A stretch of 64,000 bases of DNA from Pseudomonas sputi (GCF_021603585.1 NZ_BQHI01000001.1:310001-374000); one strand, 5' to 3'. Numbered from the stretch's first letter, positions 44,719 through 55,592 are shown. Program-made: numbers and translations. The notes: a model not told the origin generated them from the letters alone.

Positions 44719-45072
44719 TCAGGCGGCGATCATCGGCGGCAGGGTACCGAGCACGGACACCGCCGCTACGGCGCCGATCCCCAGCAGCCACTCGAGCATG
44801 ACGCTGCACTTGAGGGGGGCGAGCCGTTGTTCGCAATCGTTGATCCGCAGGCGCTTGAACAGCGCCAGGGCGAGCCTGCCGCCCACCAGTCCGTAGCCGA
44901 GTCCGCTGAATCGCCGCCCTTGCCGGAATAGCCAGGCCCCGAACAGCATCAACACCACGACGAAATGCAGGAACCGGCACAGCGCCAGCGCTCCGCTCTT
45001 GTGCATGTCGACCGACACCGCGTGCCATTCGACCTTGTATTCGCCGGCGTTGAGCAGGTTTTGCAGCTTCAT
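44719..45072 (-). CDS. Small CopD-like membrane protein
   Basis: 117 residues from ATG 45072 (AAGGG upstream). Three to four hydrophobic segments (LHFVVVLMLFGAWLFRQGRR; a GLVGGRLALALFKRL stretch; LLGIGAVAAVSVLGTLPP). The layout recalls the CopD domain of copper-resistance proteins, with an N-terminal His in the first helix. No copper gene is close, so identification is by shape only. It is convergent with the efflux operon and divergent from the TetR gene. Confidence 0.6.
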   Translation of the reverse strand: MKLQNLLNAGEYKVEWHAVSVDMHKSGALALCRFLHFVVVLMLFGAWLFRQGRRFSGLGYGLVGGRLALALFKRLRINDCEQRLAPLKCSVMLEWLLGIGAVAAVSVLGTLPPMIAA

Positions 45073-45171
45073 GGGAAATCCCTTTTCCGTGAGTGACGGC
45101 GCACGGTATAGGGCGTGCCCTTGCCGAGAGCGGATGCTAGTCTTCAACCACGTTGTCTTCAGGGAGCCCTC

Positions 45172-45792
45172 ATGGGCAATCACAAGATCGAAATCCGCCG
45201 CACCAACGTCGATAAGATTCTGCTGGCGGCGGAAAAAGTCTTCGCCGAAAAAGGTTTCGGCGGCACCGCCATGGCGGACATCGCCGCTGAAGTGCAGCTG
45301 CCACGCTCCAATCTGCATTACTACTTTTCGACCAAAAGCGAGCTGTACAGCGCAGTGCTGTTCGACCTGCTGGAAGTGTGGAAGCAGGACGCGCTGTGCT
45401 TCGAGATGTTCGACGATCCGCGCGTGGTGCTCAGCAGCTACATCCGCGCCAAGATGAACCACTCGCGCAGCCGGCCCTACGGCTCGAAAGTCTGGGCCAA
45501 CGAAATCATCCACGGCGCACCGACCCTCGGTGAGGCGTTGGACGTGAGCCTGTACGACTGGGCGAAGATGAAAGAGGCGAAGATCCGCCAGTGGGTGGAG
45601 GACAAGCGGATTCTGCCGGTGGAACCATCGAGTCTGCTGTACATGATCTGGGCGTCGACCCAGCACTATGCCGACTTCGATCATCAGGTGAATATTCTGA
45701 ATGAGCACCAGCCGTTGTCGGACATGCAGTTCGAGCGGGCGGTGCAGACGGTGACCAGCGTGATTTTGCGGGGGATCGGATTAGAACCTTGA
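45172..45792 (+). CDS. TetR-family regulator (RutR-like)
   Basis: 206 residues from ATG 45172 (AGGGAG upstream). N-terminal helix-turn-helix AMADIAAEVQLPRSNLHYYFSTK. The ligand-binding part (HHxxSRPYGSKVWANEII-like stretch and YMIWASTQHYADFDHQ) resembles RutR, the uracil/thymine-responsive regulator. Its place at the end of the pyrimidine-degradation cluster supports this. Candidate operators are the dyads at 50199 and 50256. Confidence 0.85.
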   Translation: MGNHKIEIRRTNVDKILLAAEKVFAEKGFGGTAMADIAAEVQLPRSNLHYYFSTKSELYSAVLFDLLEVWKQDALCFEMFDDPRVVLSSYIRAKMNHSRSRPYGSKVWANEIIHGAPTLGEALDVSLYDWAKMKEAKIRQWVEDKRILPVEPSSLLYMIWASTQHYADFDHQVNILNEHQPLSDMQFERAVQTVTSVILRGIGLEP

Positions 45793-45803
45793 GCCTCGTA
45801 ACC

Positions 45804-45853
45804 GATCGTTCCCACGCGGAGCGTGGGAACGATCTTTCAGCGTGGGAACGATC
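45804..45853. repeat. REP-like hairpin, GATCGTTCCCACGC family, with extra half
   Basis: GATCGTTCCCACGC (45804-45817) pairs perfectly with GCGTGGGAACGATC (45821-45834), and a third partial half CGTGGGAACGATC follows at 45841-45853. It lies between convergent tetR and pydA. Confidence 0.85.
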
Positions 45854-45855
45854 AT

Positions 45856-47130
45856 TCAGGCACTGACGTGATACGGATTCCTCGGATCATGATTCCAGTC
45901 CAAAAACGGCTTGCCCGTCTCCATCGGTACCATCTCGATGCAATCCGCCACCGGGCAGGTGATCTGGCACAGATTGCAGCCCACACATTCGTCATCGATC
46001 ACTTCGTATTTGTGCGTGCCATCGGCCTGTTTCAGGCTGCTGATCGCTTGGTGTGACGTGTCCTCGCAGGCAATGTGGCAACGCCCGCAACCGATGCACG
46101 CCGCCTGGTCGATTTTCGCGATGACCTGATAGTTGATATCCAGGTATTTCCAGTCGGTCGTATTGCCCACCGCACGTCCGGAAAACTCGGCGATGCTGGC
46201 GTAGCCCTGACTGTCCATCCATCGCGACAGGCCATCCTTCATCTCATCGACAATCCGGAAACCATGCAGCATCGCCGCCGTGCACACCTGCACCGCGCCG
46301 CTGCCCAGGGCGATGAACTCCGCTGCGTCGCGCCAACTGCCAATGCCGCCGATGCCGCAGATCGGCAGGCCCTGGGTCTGCGGGTCACGGGCGATTTCCG
46401 CGACCATGTTCAGCGCGATCGGTTTGACCGCCGAACCGCAATAACCGCCGTGGGTGCTTTTGCTGCCGACGGTGGGCAGGGCGACCATGTGTTCGAGGTC
46501 GACACTGGTGATCGAGTTGATGGTGTTGATCAGCGACACGGCATCGGCGCCACCCCGGTGCGCAGCGCGGGCGGCCACGCGGATGTCAGTGATGTTCGGC
46601 GTCAGTTTGACGATCACCGGCAGCGAGCAATAGGTCTTGCACCAGCGCGTGACTTGCTCGACGTACTCCGGCACCTGACCGACCGCCGCGCCCATGCCGC
46701 GTTCAGGCATGCCGTGGGGGCAGCCGAAATTCAGCTCGATGCCGTCGGCGCCGGTGGCTTCCACCAGTGGCAGGATGTGTTTCCACGACGCTTCGACGCA
46801 GGGCACCATCAGTGACACGATCAGCGCGCGGTCCGGCCAGTCCTTTTTCACTTGGGTGATTTCCCGCAGGTTGATTTCCAGCGAGCGGTCGGTAATCAGT
46901 TCGATGTTGTTGATGCCCAGCACTTCACGATTGGCGCCGTAGTGCGCCGAATAACGCGACGACACGTTGACCGCCGCCGGGTCTTCACCCAGGGTTTTCC
47001 AGACCACGCCGCCCCAGCCGGCCTCAAAGGCGCGGACCACGTTGTAGGCCTTGTCGGTCGGCGGCGCGGAGGCCAGCCAGAACGGGTTGGGGGCTTTGAT
47101 ACCGGCGAAGACAATCGAGAGATCGGCCAT
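45856..47130 (-). CDS. pydA: NAD-dependent dihydropyrimidine dehydrogenase, PreA-type subunit
   Basis: 424 residues. A DHOD-like FMN barrel (FAGIKAPNPFWLASAPPTDK, then ELNFGCPHGMPERGMGA) and two C-terminal [4Fe-4S] motifs (CIGCGRCHIAC and CVGCNLCQITCPV). It reduces uracil and thymine to the 5,6-dihydro forms with PydX. The gene follows pydX directly (no gap), so the two subunits are made together. Confidence 0.94.
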   Translation of the reverse strand: MADLSIVFAGIKAPNPFWLASAPPTDKAYNVVRAFEAGWGGVVWKTLGEDPAAVNVSSRYSAHYGANREVLGINNIELITDRSLEINLREITQVKKDWPDRALIVSLMVPCVEASWKHILPLVEATGADGIELNFGCPHGMPERGMGAAVGQVPEYVEQVTRWCKTYCSLPVIVKLTPNITDIRVAARAAHRGGADAVSLINTINSITSVDLEHMVALPTVGSKSTHGGYCGSAVKPIALNMVAEIARDPQTQGLPICGIGGIGSWRDAAEFIALGSGAVQVCTAAMLHGFRIVDEMKDGLSRWMDSQGYASIAEFSGRAVGNTTDWKYLDINYQVIAKIDQAACIGCGRCHIACEDTSHQAISSLKQADGTHKYEVIDDECVGCNLCQITCPVADCIEMVPMETGKPFLDWNHDPRNPYHVSA

Positions 47131-48498
47131 TTACGCAGCCTCCACATTGAGCATCAGTTGAGCGTTGATCGCCTCGGCGGCGCGCTTGCCGTGTTGCACC
47201 GCTTGCACGGTCAGGTCCTGATCGAGGCTGGTGCAGTCGCCGCCGGCGTACACGCCGGGGAGGCTGGTGCGCAGGTTCTCATCGACCTGGATGCGTTCGC
47301 CCTGACGCTTGAGCTCGCGGGCCAGCGGATCGGCGAGGGCGCTGCCGTCGAAGGCCTGACCGATGGCTTTGAAGATTGCGTCGGCGGCCAGCTCGAACGT
47401 TTCGCCAGTGGTTTGCAGGCGACCGTCCACCAGATGGGTGCGGGCGAAACGCATGCCGCGCACCTTGCCCTGAGCGTCGAGCAGCACTTCTTCCGGTTGC
47501 GCCCAGGTCAGCAGCCGCACCTGATTGGCCTTGGCGATGTCCTGTTCGTGGCCGGTGGCGCCCATGTCCGCCGCACCACGGCGATAAACCAGGTTGACGT
47601 CGCGGGCACCGAGGCGGGCCATTTGCACGGCCATGTCGATGGCGGTGTTGCCGGCGCCGAGGACGATGCAGTGATCGGCCAGCGGCAGTTGCGACAGGTC
47701 ATCGGCCTGGCGCAGTTCGCGGATGTAGTCGGTGGCGGCGAGCAGGCCGGGGGCCTCTTCGTGGGCCAGACCGAGCTGCTTGCTGGCGTTCAGGCCGAGA
47801 CCGAGGAACACCGCGTCGAACTGTTGATGCAATTCGCTCAAAGTCAGATTCTCGCCGAGTTTCTGGCCGTGGCGGATTTCGATGCCGCCGATTTGCAGGA
47901 GGAAGTCCAGCTCCTTCTGCGCGTAGTCGTCCACCAGTTTGTACTTGGCGATCCCGTATTCGTTGAGCCCGCCAGCCTTCTCCCGCGCTTCGAAAATCAC
48001 CACGTCATGCCCGTGCATGGCGCTGCGATGTGCGCAGGACAACCCTGCCGGGCCGGCACCGACCACGGCGATGCGTTTGCCCGTCGCGGCGGCGCGTTGG
48101 AATGGATGTTCAGTGAAGTGCGCGTTGTCCACGGCGTAGCGTTGCAGCAGACCGATCAGCACCGGTGCACATTCTTGGGCGTTGTTGCGCACGCAGGCTT
48201 GCTGGCAAAGGATTTCGGTCGGACAGACTCGCGCGCAACTGCCACCGAGGATGTTTGCCGAGAGGATTTTCTGCGCGGCGCCGGGCACGTTGTCCTGGTG
48301 GATATTGCGGATGAACGACGGAATGTCGATCTCGCTCGGGCATGCATTCACGCACGGCGCGTCGTAGCAATACAGGCAGCGCGAGGCTTCCAGGTGCGCC
48401 TGTCGGGCGTTGAGCGGCGGCGCCAGATCGGTGAAGTGGCCGGCGAGGGCGGCCGCACTTTCGTGCGGGTGCGGGAGATGGTTCAGGGTCTCGATCAC
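47131..48498 (-). CDS. pydX: Dihydropyrimidine dehydrogenase, PreT/GltD-type subunit
   Basis: 455 residues. I start at GTG 48498 (MIETLNHLPHP), preceded by GTGAGG; the earlier GTG at 48513 has no ribosome binding site. N-terminal Fe-S Cys cluster (RCLYCYDAPCVNACPSEI, CARVCPTEILCQQAC), FAD motif VVGAGPAGLSCAH, NAD(P) motif VLGAGNTAIDMAV. It passes electrons from NAD(P)H to PydA. Neighbour pydB lies upstream beyond a repeat at 48557. Confidence 0.93.
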   Translation of the reverse strand: MIETLNHLPHPHESAAALAGHFTDLAPPLNARQAHLEASRCLYCYDAPCVNACPSEIDIPSFIRNIHQDNVPGAAQKILSANILGGSCARVCPTEILCQQACVRNNAQECAPVLIGLLQRYAVDNAHFTEHPFQRAAATGKRIAVVGAGPAGLSCAHRSAMHGHDVVIFEAREKAGGLNEYGIAKYKLVDDYAQKELDFLLQIGGIEIRHGQKLGENLTLSELHQQFDAVFLGLGLNASKQLGLAHEEAPGLLAATDYIRELRQADDLSQLPLADHCIVLGAGNTAIDMAVQMARLGARDVNLVYRRGAADMGATGHEQDIAKANQVRLLTWAQPEEVLLDAQGKVRGMRFARTHLVDGRLQTTGETFELAADAIFKAIGQAFDGSALADPLARELKRQGERIQVDENLRTSLPGVYAGGDCTSLDQDLTVQAVQHGKRAAEAINAQLMLNVEAA

Positions 48499-48556
48499 GG
48501 TTTTTTGCCTCACGGTTAATTGAGGTTTTCTGCCTCTGTCGGGCAGTGGTTTTTTT

Positions 48557-48617
48557 GATCGTTCCCACGTCGAGGCGTCGAACCGTCCGCGTGGGAAAGA
48601 TCATTGTGAGAACGATC
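48557..48617. repeat. REP-like element, GATCGTTCCCACGC family (long loop)
   Basis: GATCGTTCCCACG (48557-48569) and CGCGTGGGAAAGATC (48588-48602) flank an 18-nt loop, and a further half GAGAACGATC follows (48608-48617). It sits between pydB and pydX inside the presumed operon and could lower expression of the distal genes. Confidence 0.7.
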
Positions 48618-48622
48618 CGGGA

Positions 48623-50140
<1,518 letters not shown>

Positions 50141-50198
50141 TCAGCGCTGTCAGGAATAGACGCTAGTCGCAGTTATGTAATTGATCAAGATTATTTTT

Positions 50199-50210
50199 CA
50201 TAAGCTTATG
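50199..50210. promoter_or_regulatory. Perfect 12-bp palindrome
   Basis: CATAAGCTTATG, in an AT-rich context, is a candidate operator for the RutR-like TetR or another regulator. Confidence 0.4.
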
Positions 50211-50255
50211 ATTATTTTAAGTAGCTGAAAAATAACGATAAAAATGCAAAATCAC

Positions 50256-50283
50256 CAAAATGGTGAGGCGCTTCACCATTTTG
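50256..50283. promoter_or_regulatory. Large operator-like dyad
   Basis: CAAAATGGTGA and TCACCATTTTG are perfect 11-bp arms around GGCGCT. The left arm overlaps a second dyad, CACC-N5-GGTG (50254-50266). Nested symmetry of this size between divergent catabolic operons strongly suggests a dimeric repressor site. Confidence 0.6.
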
Positions 50284-50683
50284 ACGCACTTGACAGGTTG
50301 GAAATATGAGCAAGATTTCCTATGTGAAATCAGCCGCTTGAAGTTGAGCGGAGAGTGAGGCGTCCTGAAGAAAAAATAATGCAGTGCACCAGATTGAGTC
50401 CTGACAGTTCGGACAACTTGCCTGGCATTTGGCCTGAGTGTTCAGTCAAGTTTTCGCGGCCTCATAAGGTGAATAATTAAAACTGATCAATATCAGTCAG
50501 TTACAAAACGATCGAAGCACGGCCCCAGCGCCAAGCGGTTCCCCCGGCACGTTTATTGATGCCGCCGCTGACACCATGGCCGGTGCATGAAAGTTGTCAG
50601 TTCCTCCGGCCATCGTCCGGTTCGCACCTGCGTGTGCAGCCGCCTGATGAGCAAAAAATAATCAGAAGAACAGTGGAGCGGCC

Positions 50684-52168
50684 ATGCAACAGAACAGATC
50701 GCAAGTGACCGAGCGCGACGGCTTGTTCGAACTCGAAGCCGGCAGCGACGTCCTCGACAGTCCCCGTTACAACCACGACATGGCACCGACCAAGGTGCGC
50801 GAACGAACCTGGAACAAATGGCACATCACCGCGCTGTGGGTCGGCATGTCGATCTGCGTGCCGACCTACACCCTCGGCGGTGTCCTCACCGCGTATTTCG
50901 GCCTGAGCGTCGGCGAAGCCTTGCTGGCGATTCTGGTTGCCAACGTCATCGTCCTGATTCCCCTCACACTCAACGCTTTTCCCGGCACCAAGTACGGGAT
51001 TCCGTTTCCGGTGTTGTTGCGCTCATCGTTCGGGATCCTCGGCTCCAACGTGCCATGCCTGATTCGCGCGCTGGTGGCGTGTGGCTGGTTCGGCATCCAG
51101 ACGATGTTCGGCGGGCTGGCGATTCACCTGTTTCTCGGTTCGGTGTTCGAGGGCTGGAAATCCCTCGGTGGGACGGGGGAGGTGATCGGCTTCATGATCT
51201 TCTGGACGCTTAATCTATGGGTGGTAATCCGCGGCGCCGAGTCGATCAAATGGCTGGAAACCCTGTCGGCACCGCTGCTGGTGGCGGTCGGCATCGGGTT
51301 GCTGGTGTGGGCCATGCCCAATGTGTCGATGACCGAGTTGCTGGCGATCCCGCCAAAACGTCCCGAGGGGGCGAGCGTGGTCAGTTACTTCGCCGCCGGG
51401 CTGACGGCGATGGTCGGTTTCTGGGCCACCCTGTCGCTGAACATTCCCGATTTCAGCCGTTACGCCCGCAGCCAGAAGGATCAGATCCTCGGGCAGATTT
51501 TCGGCCTGCCACTCACCATGTTCCTGTTCGCCGCGCTGGGCGTGGTAATGACCGCCGCCTCGGTGAAACTGGTGGGTGTCAGCGTTTCCGATCCGGTGAC
51601 GCTGATCGGCCATATCCAGAGCCCGGTGTGGGTCGCGGTGGCCATGGCGCTGATCATTATCGCCACGCTGTCGACCAACACCGCCGCGAACATTGTTTCG
51701 CCGACCAACGATTTCCAGAACATCGCGCCCAAGGTGATCAATCGCACCAAAGCGGTAATTCTCACCGGGTTCGTCGGGCTGGCGTTGATGGGCCATGAGC
51801 TGCTGAAAAAGCTTGGGTTGATCGTCTCCGATGTCAGCCTGGAAACCGTGTATTCGAACTGGCTGCTGGGCTATTCCAGCCTGCTCGGGCCGATCGCCGG
51901 GATCATGGTGGTGGATTATTTCCTGATCAAGAAACAACAGCTGGACCTGGCCGGCCTGTACCGCGACGACGTGTACCCGGCGTGGAACCGGGCCGGGTTC
52001 ATCGCCTTCGGCGTGCCGGTGGTGCTGACCCTGCTGTCGCTGGGCAGCAGCGCGTTCAGCTGGTTCTACAGCTACGGCTGGTTCACCGGCTCGGCGTTGG
52101 GCGGGTTGATCTATTACGGGTTGTGCGCGATGCGTGCGACGCCGGTGGCCGCTAAATCGCCGTTGTAA
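50684..52168 (+). CDS. NCS1-family pyrimidine/hydantoin transporter
   Basis: 494 residues, twelve membrane segments. NCS1 features: hydrophilic N terminus, RTWNKWHITALWVGMSICVP at the first helix, FWATLSLNIPDFSRYARS in helix 6 and NTAANIVSPTNDF in helix 8. Between pydB (divergent) and pydC (same direction, 30-nt gap) it should import uracil, thymine or their dihydro forms. ATG 50684 has TGGAG upstream. Confidence 0.93.
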   Translation: MQQNRSQVTERDGLFELEAGSDVLDSPRYNHDMAPTKVRERTWNKWHITALWVGMSICVPTYTLGGVLTAYFGLSVGEALLAILVANVIVLIPLTLNAFPGTKYGIPFPVLLRSSFGILGSNVPCLIRALVACGWFGIQTMFGGLAIHLFLGSVFEGWKSLGGTGEVIGFMIFWTLNLWVVIRGAESIKWLETLSAPLLVAVGIGLLVWAMPNVSMTELLAIPPKRPEGASVVSYFAAGLTAMVGFWATLSLNIPDFSRYARSQKDQILGQIFGLPLTMFLFAALGVVMTAASVKLVGVSVSDPVTLIGHIQSPVWVAVAMALIIIATLSTNTAANIVSPTNDFQNIAPKVINRTKAVILTGFVGLALMGHELLKKLGLIVSDVSLETVYSNWLLGYSSLLGPIAGIMVVDYFLIKKQQLDLAGLYRDDVYPAWNRAGFIAFGVPVVLTLLSLGSSAFSWFYSYGWFTGSALGGLIYYGLCAMRATPVAAKSPL

Positions 52169-52198
52169 TTCCCATAAGAACTGCCTGAGGAGATCCCC

Positions 52199-53482
52199 AT
52201 GAACGCAGCCGTAGACGTTCTGCAATCGACCCATCAGCACATCAACCGCGACCGCTTGTGGGCGTCGCTCATGGAGCTGGCCAAGCTCGGCGCCACCGTC
52301 AAGGGCGGGGTCTGTCGCCTGGCCCTGACCGACCTCGACCGCCAGGCCCGCGACCTGTTCGTGCAGTGGTGCAAGGACGCCGGTTGCAGCGTCACGGTCG
52401 ATGAAGTCGGCAACATCTTTGCCCGTCGCCCGGGTCGCAACCCGAACCTGCCACCGGTGATGACCGGCAGCCACATCGACACCCAGCCCACCGGCGGCAA
52501 GTTCGACGGCTGCTTCGGCGTGCTGGCCGGGGTCGAAGTGCTGCGCACCCTCAACGACCTCGGCGTGGAAACCGAGGCCCCGCTGGAAGTGGTGGTCTGG
52601 ACCAACGAAGAAGGCTCGCGTTTCGCCCCGTGCATGATGGGCTCCGGCGTGTTCGCGGAAAAATTCACCCTCGAAGAAACCCTGGCCAAGGTCGATGCCG
52701 ACGGCGTAACGGTCGGCGAAGCGCTGAACGCCATCGGCTACGCCGGACCGCGCAAGGTCAGCGGGCACAAGGTCGGCGCCTATTTCGAGGCGCACATCGA
52801 ACAAGGCCCGATCCTTGAGGACGAACAGAAAACCATCGGCGTAGTGCTTGGCGCACTGGGGCAGAAGTGGTTCGACCTGAAACTGCGCGGCGTTGAGGCC
52901 CACGCAGGGCCAACCCCGATGCACCTGCGCAAGGACGCGCTGGTCGGCGCTTCGGTGATCGTCGGCGCGGTCAATCGCGCTGCGCTCGGCCATCAACCCC
53001 ACGCCTGCGGCACCGTCGGTTGCCTGCAAGCCTATCCCGGTTCGCGCAACGTCATCCCCGGTGAAGTGCGCATGACCCTCGACTTCCGGCATCTGGAACC
53101 GGCACGCCTCGACTCGATGATCGCCGAGGTCAAGCAAGTCATCGAAGCGACCTGCGAAGAACATGGCCTGACCTATGAACTGACCCCGACCGCGGACTTC
53201 CCGCCGCTGTACTTCGAAAAAGGCTGCGTCGAAGCCGTGCGCGGCGCCGCCCAAGGTCTGGGCCTGTCGCACATGGACATCGTCAGCGGCGCCGGCCACG
53301 ACGCGATTTTCCTCGCCGAACTCGGCCCGGCCGGGATGATCTTCGTGCCGTGCGAAGGCGGCATCAGCCACAACGAAATCGAAAATGCTGCGCCGGATGA
53401 TCTGGCGGCCGGCTGTGCGGTGTTGTTGCGGGCGATGCTGGCGGCTTCGGCAGCGGTGGCCGGGGGACAACGCGCTGCCTGA
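52199..53482 (+). CDS. pydC: N-carbamoyl-beta-alanine amidohydrolase (M20 family)
   Basis: 427 residues. Metal-site stretches GSHIDTQPTGGKFDG, the catalytic Glu pair in TNEEGSRFAP, HIEQGPILE, and HNEIENA near the C terminus. It hydrolyses the carbamoyl group to yield beta-alanine or 3-aminoisobutyrate, the last step of the pathway. The gene follows the transporter and starts behind GAGGAGAT. Confidence 0.94.
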   Translation: MNAAVDVLQSTHQHINRDRLWASLMELAKLGATVKGGVCRLALTDLDRQARDLFVQWCKDAGCSVTVDEVGNIFARRPGRNPNLPPVMTGSHIDTQPTGGKFDGCFGVLAGVEVLRTLNDLGVETEAPLEVVVWTNEEGSRFAPCMMGSGVFAEKFTLEETLAKVDADGVTVGEALNAIGYAGPRKVSGHKVGAYFEAHIEQGPILEDEQKTIGVVLGALGQKWFDLKLRGVEAHAGPTPMHLRKDALVGASVIVGAVNRAALGHQPHACGTVGCLQAYPGSRNVIPGEVRMTLDFRHLEPARLDSMIAEVKQVIEATCEEHGLTYELTPTADFPPLYFEKGCVEAVRGAAQGLGLSHMDIVSGAGHDAIFLAELGPAGMIFVPCEGGISHNEIENAAPDDLAAGCAVLLRAMLAASAAVAGGQRAA

Positions 53483-53547
53483 CGTTCATTAATCGTTCAT
53501 GAAGATGTGCGACGTTGCCGCCCCTGAAAAGGAAGTCAGGACGCGCA

Positions 53548-53796
53548 ATGTCGCCCATCAAAGTCATCACTTCAGGCTCGGCGTATCTGGATATTGATGC
53601 CTACGCCTGCTGCATCGCCTACGCCGAACTGCTCAACCTGCAAGGCATTCCCGCCCGCGCCGGCAGTAGCGCAAAACCCAATGCCAGCGTTTCAAAAACC
53701 GTGCTCGGCTGGGGCACTGTTCTAGAGCCTTCAATACTGCGCAAGGAACTGCTGAAGCTTTCTTTACAGACCCCACGTCACAAACCCGAAAGCTGA
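53548..53796 (+). pseudogene. Truncated DHH-family phosphoesterase gene
   Basis: 82 codons from ATG 53548. The first 55 or so residues (VITSGSAYLDIDAYACCIAYAE... up to SKTVLGWG) match the start of the larger DHH-type phosphoesterase family, where a several-hundred-residue protein would be expected. From about base 53712 the sequence changes to an unrelated polar tail and stops. An internal deletion or replacement is likely; whether the short product is made is unknown. Confidence 0.6.
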
Positions 53797-53836
53797 ATCG
53801 TCATCCCGTTGAATCCCTCAAACATGGAGCAACGCG

Positions 53837-54124
53837 ATGTCGTCCAACACCCAAGCCGTCAACCTGCAACAAGCCATGCCGCAAGTGTTCGAAAGCCTGA
53901 TCCAGGTGCATGTCAGCCTCAACGACCATGACTTGCCGCGGTCGCTGCGGTACCTGATTCACCTGCGTGCCTCGCAGATCAATCAGTGCGGTTTCTGCGT
54001 GAAGATGCACACTCGCGAAGCGCGCGAAGCCAATGAGAGCAACGAGCGTCTGGATCGCTTGATCGTCTGGCGCCACGTCAACGATTTCACCGCCGCCGAA
54101 CAAGCGGCGCTGGCCCTGTTCTAG
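53837..54124 (+). CDS. AhpD/CMD-like protein, C-terminally shortened
   Basis: 95 residues. The carboxymuconolactone-decarboxylase/AhpD core is present: SLRYLIHLRASQINQCGFCVKMH with the CxxC redox pair and downstream His. Related proteins run to about 140-150 residues, continuing after the ERLDRLIVWRHVNDFTAAEQAALA segment with a further helical region that is absent here. The stop overlaps the stop of the convergent phosphatase gene by 4 nt, which suggests loss of the 3' part when that neighbour was joined. Peroxidase or disulfide function is uncertain. Confidence 0.7.
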   Translation: MSSNTQAVNLQQAMPQVFESLIQVHVSLNDHDLPRSLRYLIHLRASQINQCGFCVKMHTREAREANESNERLDRLIVWRHVNDFTAAEQAALALF

Positions 54125-55548
54125 AACTTGAAGACGCCAGGATAGTCTTCCTGCGGCTCGCCCTTGCGGTCATAGATGCGTGCCTGACCGATCTTGCCTT
54201 TCCTGCTCGCATCCACCGAAACGGTGACAAAGCTCTCTTCACCGATAAAGCCTTCGCCTTCGTAGCGGTACTCTATGCGGTCGCGCATGCGGCGGGTGCC
54301 ATCGCTCCACTGCATGAACTCGAGTGTCCGGCCTCCGTAGAAGTTGCTGCGATTTTCATGGGGATAAGGCCAGTAGAAGGGGGAGGCGACCAGTGAGGTC
54401 AGCCCGAAGGTCGGGTCCTGGTAGCAGCGCATGCCGGCGAAGCAGCTGTTGTGCACGTCGCCGGACAGCACGACGACATTGTTGATCTTCTCGACCCGGA
54501 TGAACTCCAGAATGATGCTGCGCTCCTCCGGAAAGCCCACCCACTTGTCGTCTCCGGATTTCGGGTCGGGGAAAAACGGTACGCTCGACACCACAAAGAT
54601 CATCGGCGCCCCGCGATGCTCACTCAGCCATGTCAAAAACGCATTGAGCTGTTCACGCCCCAGCACCGAGCGCGGTTCGATCGAGGACGACTCACGAATG
54701 CGCTGGGTTCGGGTGTCCATCACGAAAAACGGAAAGGCACCTTTCTGGAAGGTGTACCAATACTGGCCCTTGGGCGTCGCCGGATTGTGCAAGTGCTGGT
54801 AGGACTCATAACCACGCATTGCACTGACGTAAAAGCCTTTGCCGACATCGTCGAGTTTCTCTCGCGACCAGTCGTCGCGGATCTCGTGATCGTCAAGGAT
54901 CATGTAGGTCGGGATCCGGTTCATCATCTGCCGGATCCAGGGCAGGCCGAAGGCCTGGCGATAGATATCGAACATCTCTTCAAGCGTGCTGTACTGGCGC
55001 AGCGCATTCAGCGGATCGAGATACACCTGATCGCCGATCATCAGCGTCAGGTCGAAAGGCTTCTGCGAATGTTTTTCGACAATCGAGCGGAATGTCTTGT
55101 CGCCTTTTTCCGCGTCGCTCTGAAAGATGTTGTCCCAGTACAGATAACGGCACGAGCCGAATACAAAGTTCAGCGTGCCGTCTGCGGGTACCCGGTCGGT
55201 GGTGAACGTACCCTCGACGGATTCTTCCGGACGATTGAGCGGACGAACGGGTTTGTCGTCCCTGACCAGTCGGGTGACCTCCAGCTCATCGCTGACGTAG
55301 CTCGTGTTGCAGACCACGCGATAGGCCGTGGCGGGTTTCAGTTCACTGAGTTCTACCACACCGGTGAAGTCATAGTAGTCACGCAGGAAACAGCGGTACG
55401 ACACCACCCAGGTCTTGCCCTTGAATACATCGATCAGCCCGACGCAAAACCGCTTTGTCTCCTTGTCATCATTAGCTTCCCCGCGTATCCAGATTTTTGC
55501 AGACGTGTCCGTGGTGTGCCCGATGATCGGGCCCAATGTGATCGTCAT
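54121..55548 (-). CDS. PhoD-like metallophosphatase
   Basis: 475 residues, no Tat or Sec signal. N-terminal fibronectin-like part (about 1-110, TSAKIWIRGEANDDKETK), then the PhoD domain: FGSCRYLYWDNIF, LMIGDQVYLDPL, LDDHEIRDDW, and VVVLSGDVHNSCFAG supply the metal ligands. Lack of a signal peptide implies a cytoplasmic phosphodiesterase or phosphatase. It is divergent from nothing close; it converges with the AhpD-like gene. Confidence 0.88.
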   Translation of the reverse strand: MTITLGPIIGHTTDTSAKIWIRGEANDDKETKRFCVGLIDVFKGKTWVVSYRCFLRDYYDFTGVVELSELKPATAYRVVCNTSYVSDELEVTRLVRDDKPVRPLNRPEESVEGTFTTDRVPADGTLNFVFGSCRYLYWDNIFQSDAEKGDKTFRSIVEKHSQKPFDLTLMIGDQVYLDPLNALRQYSTLEEMFDIYRQAFGLPWIRQMMNRIPTYMILDDHEIRDDWSREKLDDVGKGFYVSAMRGYESYQHLHNPATPKGQYWYTFQKGAFPFFVMDTRTQRIRESSSIEPRSVLGREQLNAFLTWLSEHRGAPMIFVVSSVPFFPDPKSGDDKWVGFPEERSIILEFIRVEKINNVVVLSGDVHNSCFAGMRCYQDPTFGLTSLVASPFYWPYPHENRSNFYGGRTLEFMQWSDGTRRMRDRIEYRYEGEGFIGEESFVTVSVDASRKGKIGQARIYDRKGEPQEDYPGVFKF

Positions 55549-55592
55549 GTCCCTGCTCCAGTGAGTGATGGGCTATCCGTTTTCTCCACAGG

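Noticed and set aside
50321-50683. Sigma-54 promoter for the pyrimidine transporter
   Set aside because: A TGGC-N-TTGGC-like string occurs near 50421, but spacing and the -12 GC element do not match the consensus.
51215-53470. 751-codon leftward frame opposite the NCS1 transporter and pydC
   Set aside because: Antisense shadow, crosses two genes and their spacer, His/Gln/Arg-rich.
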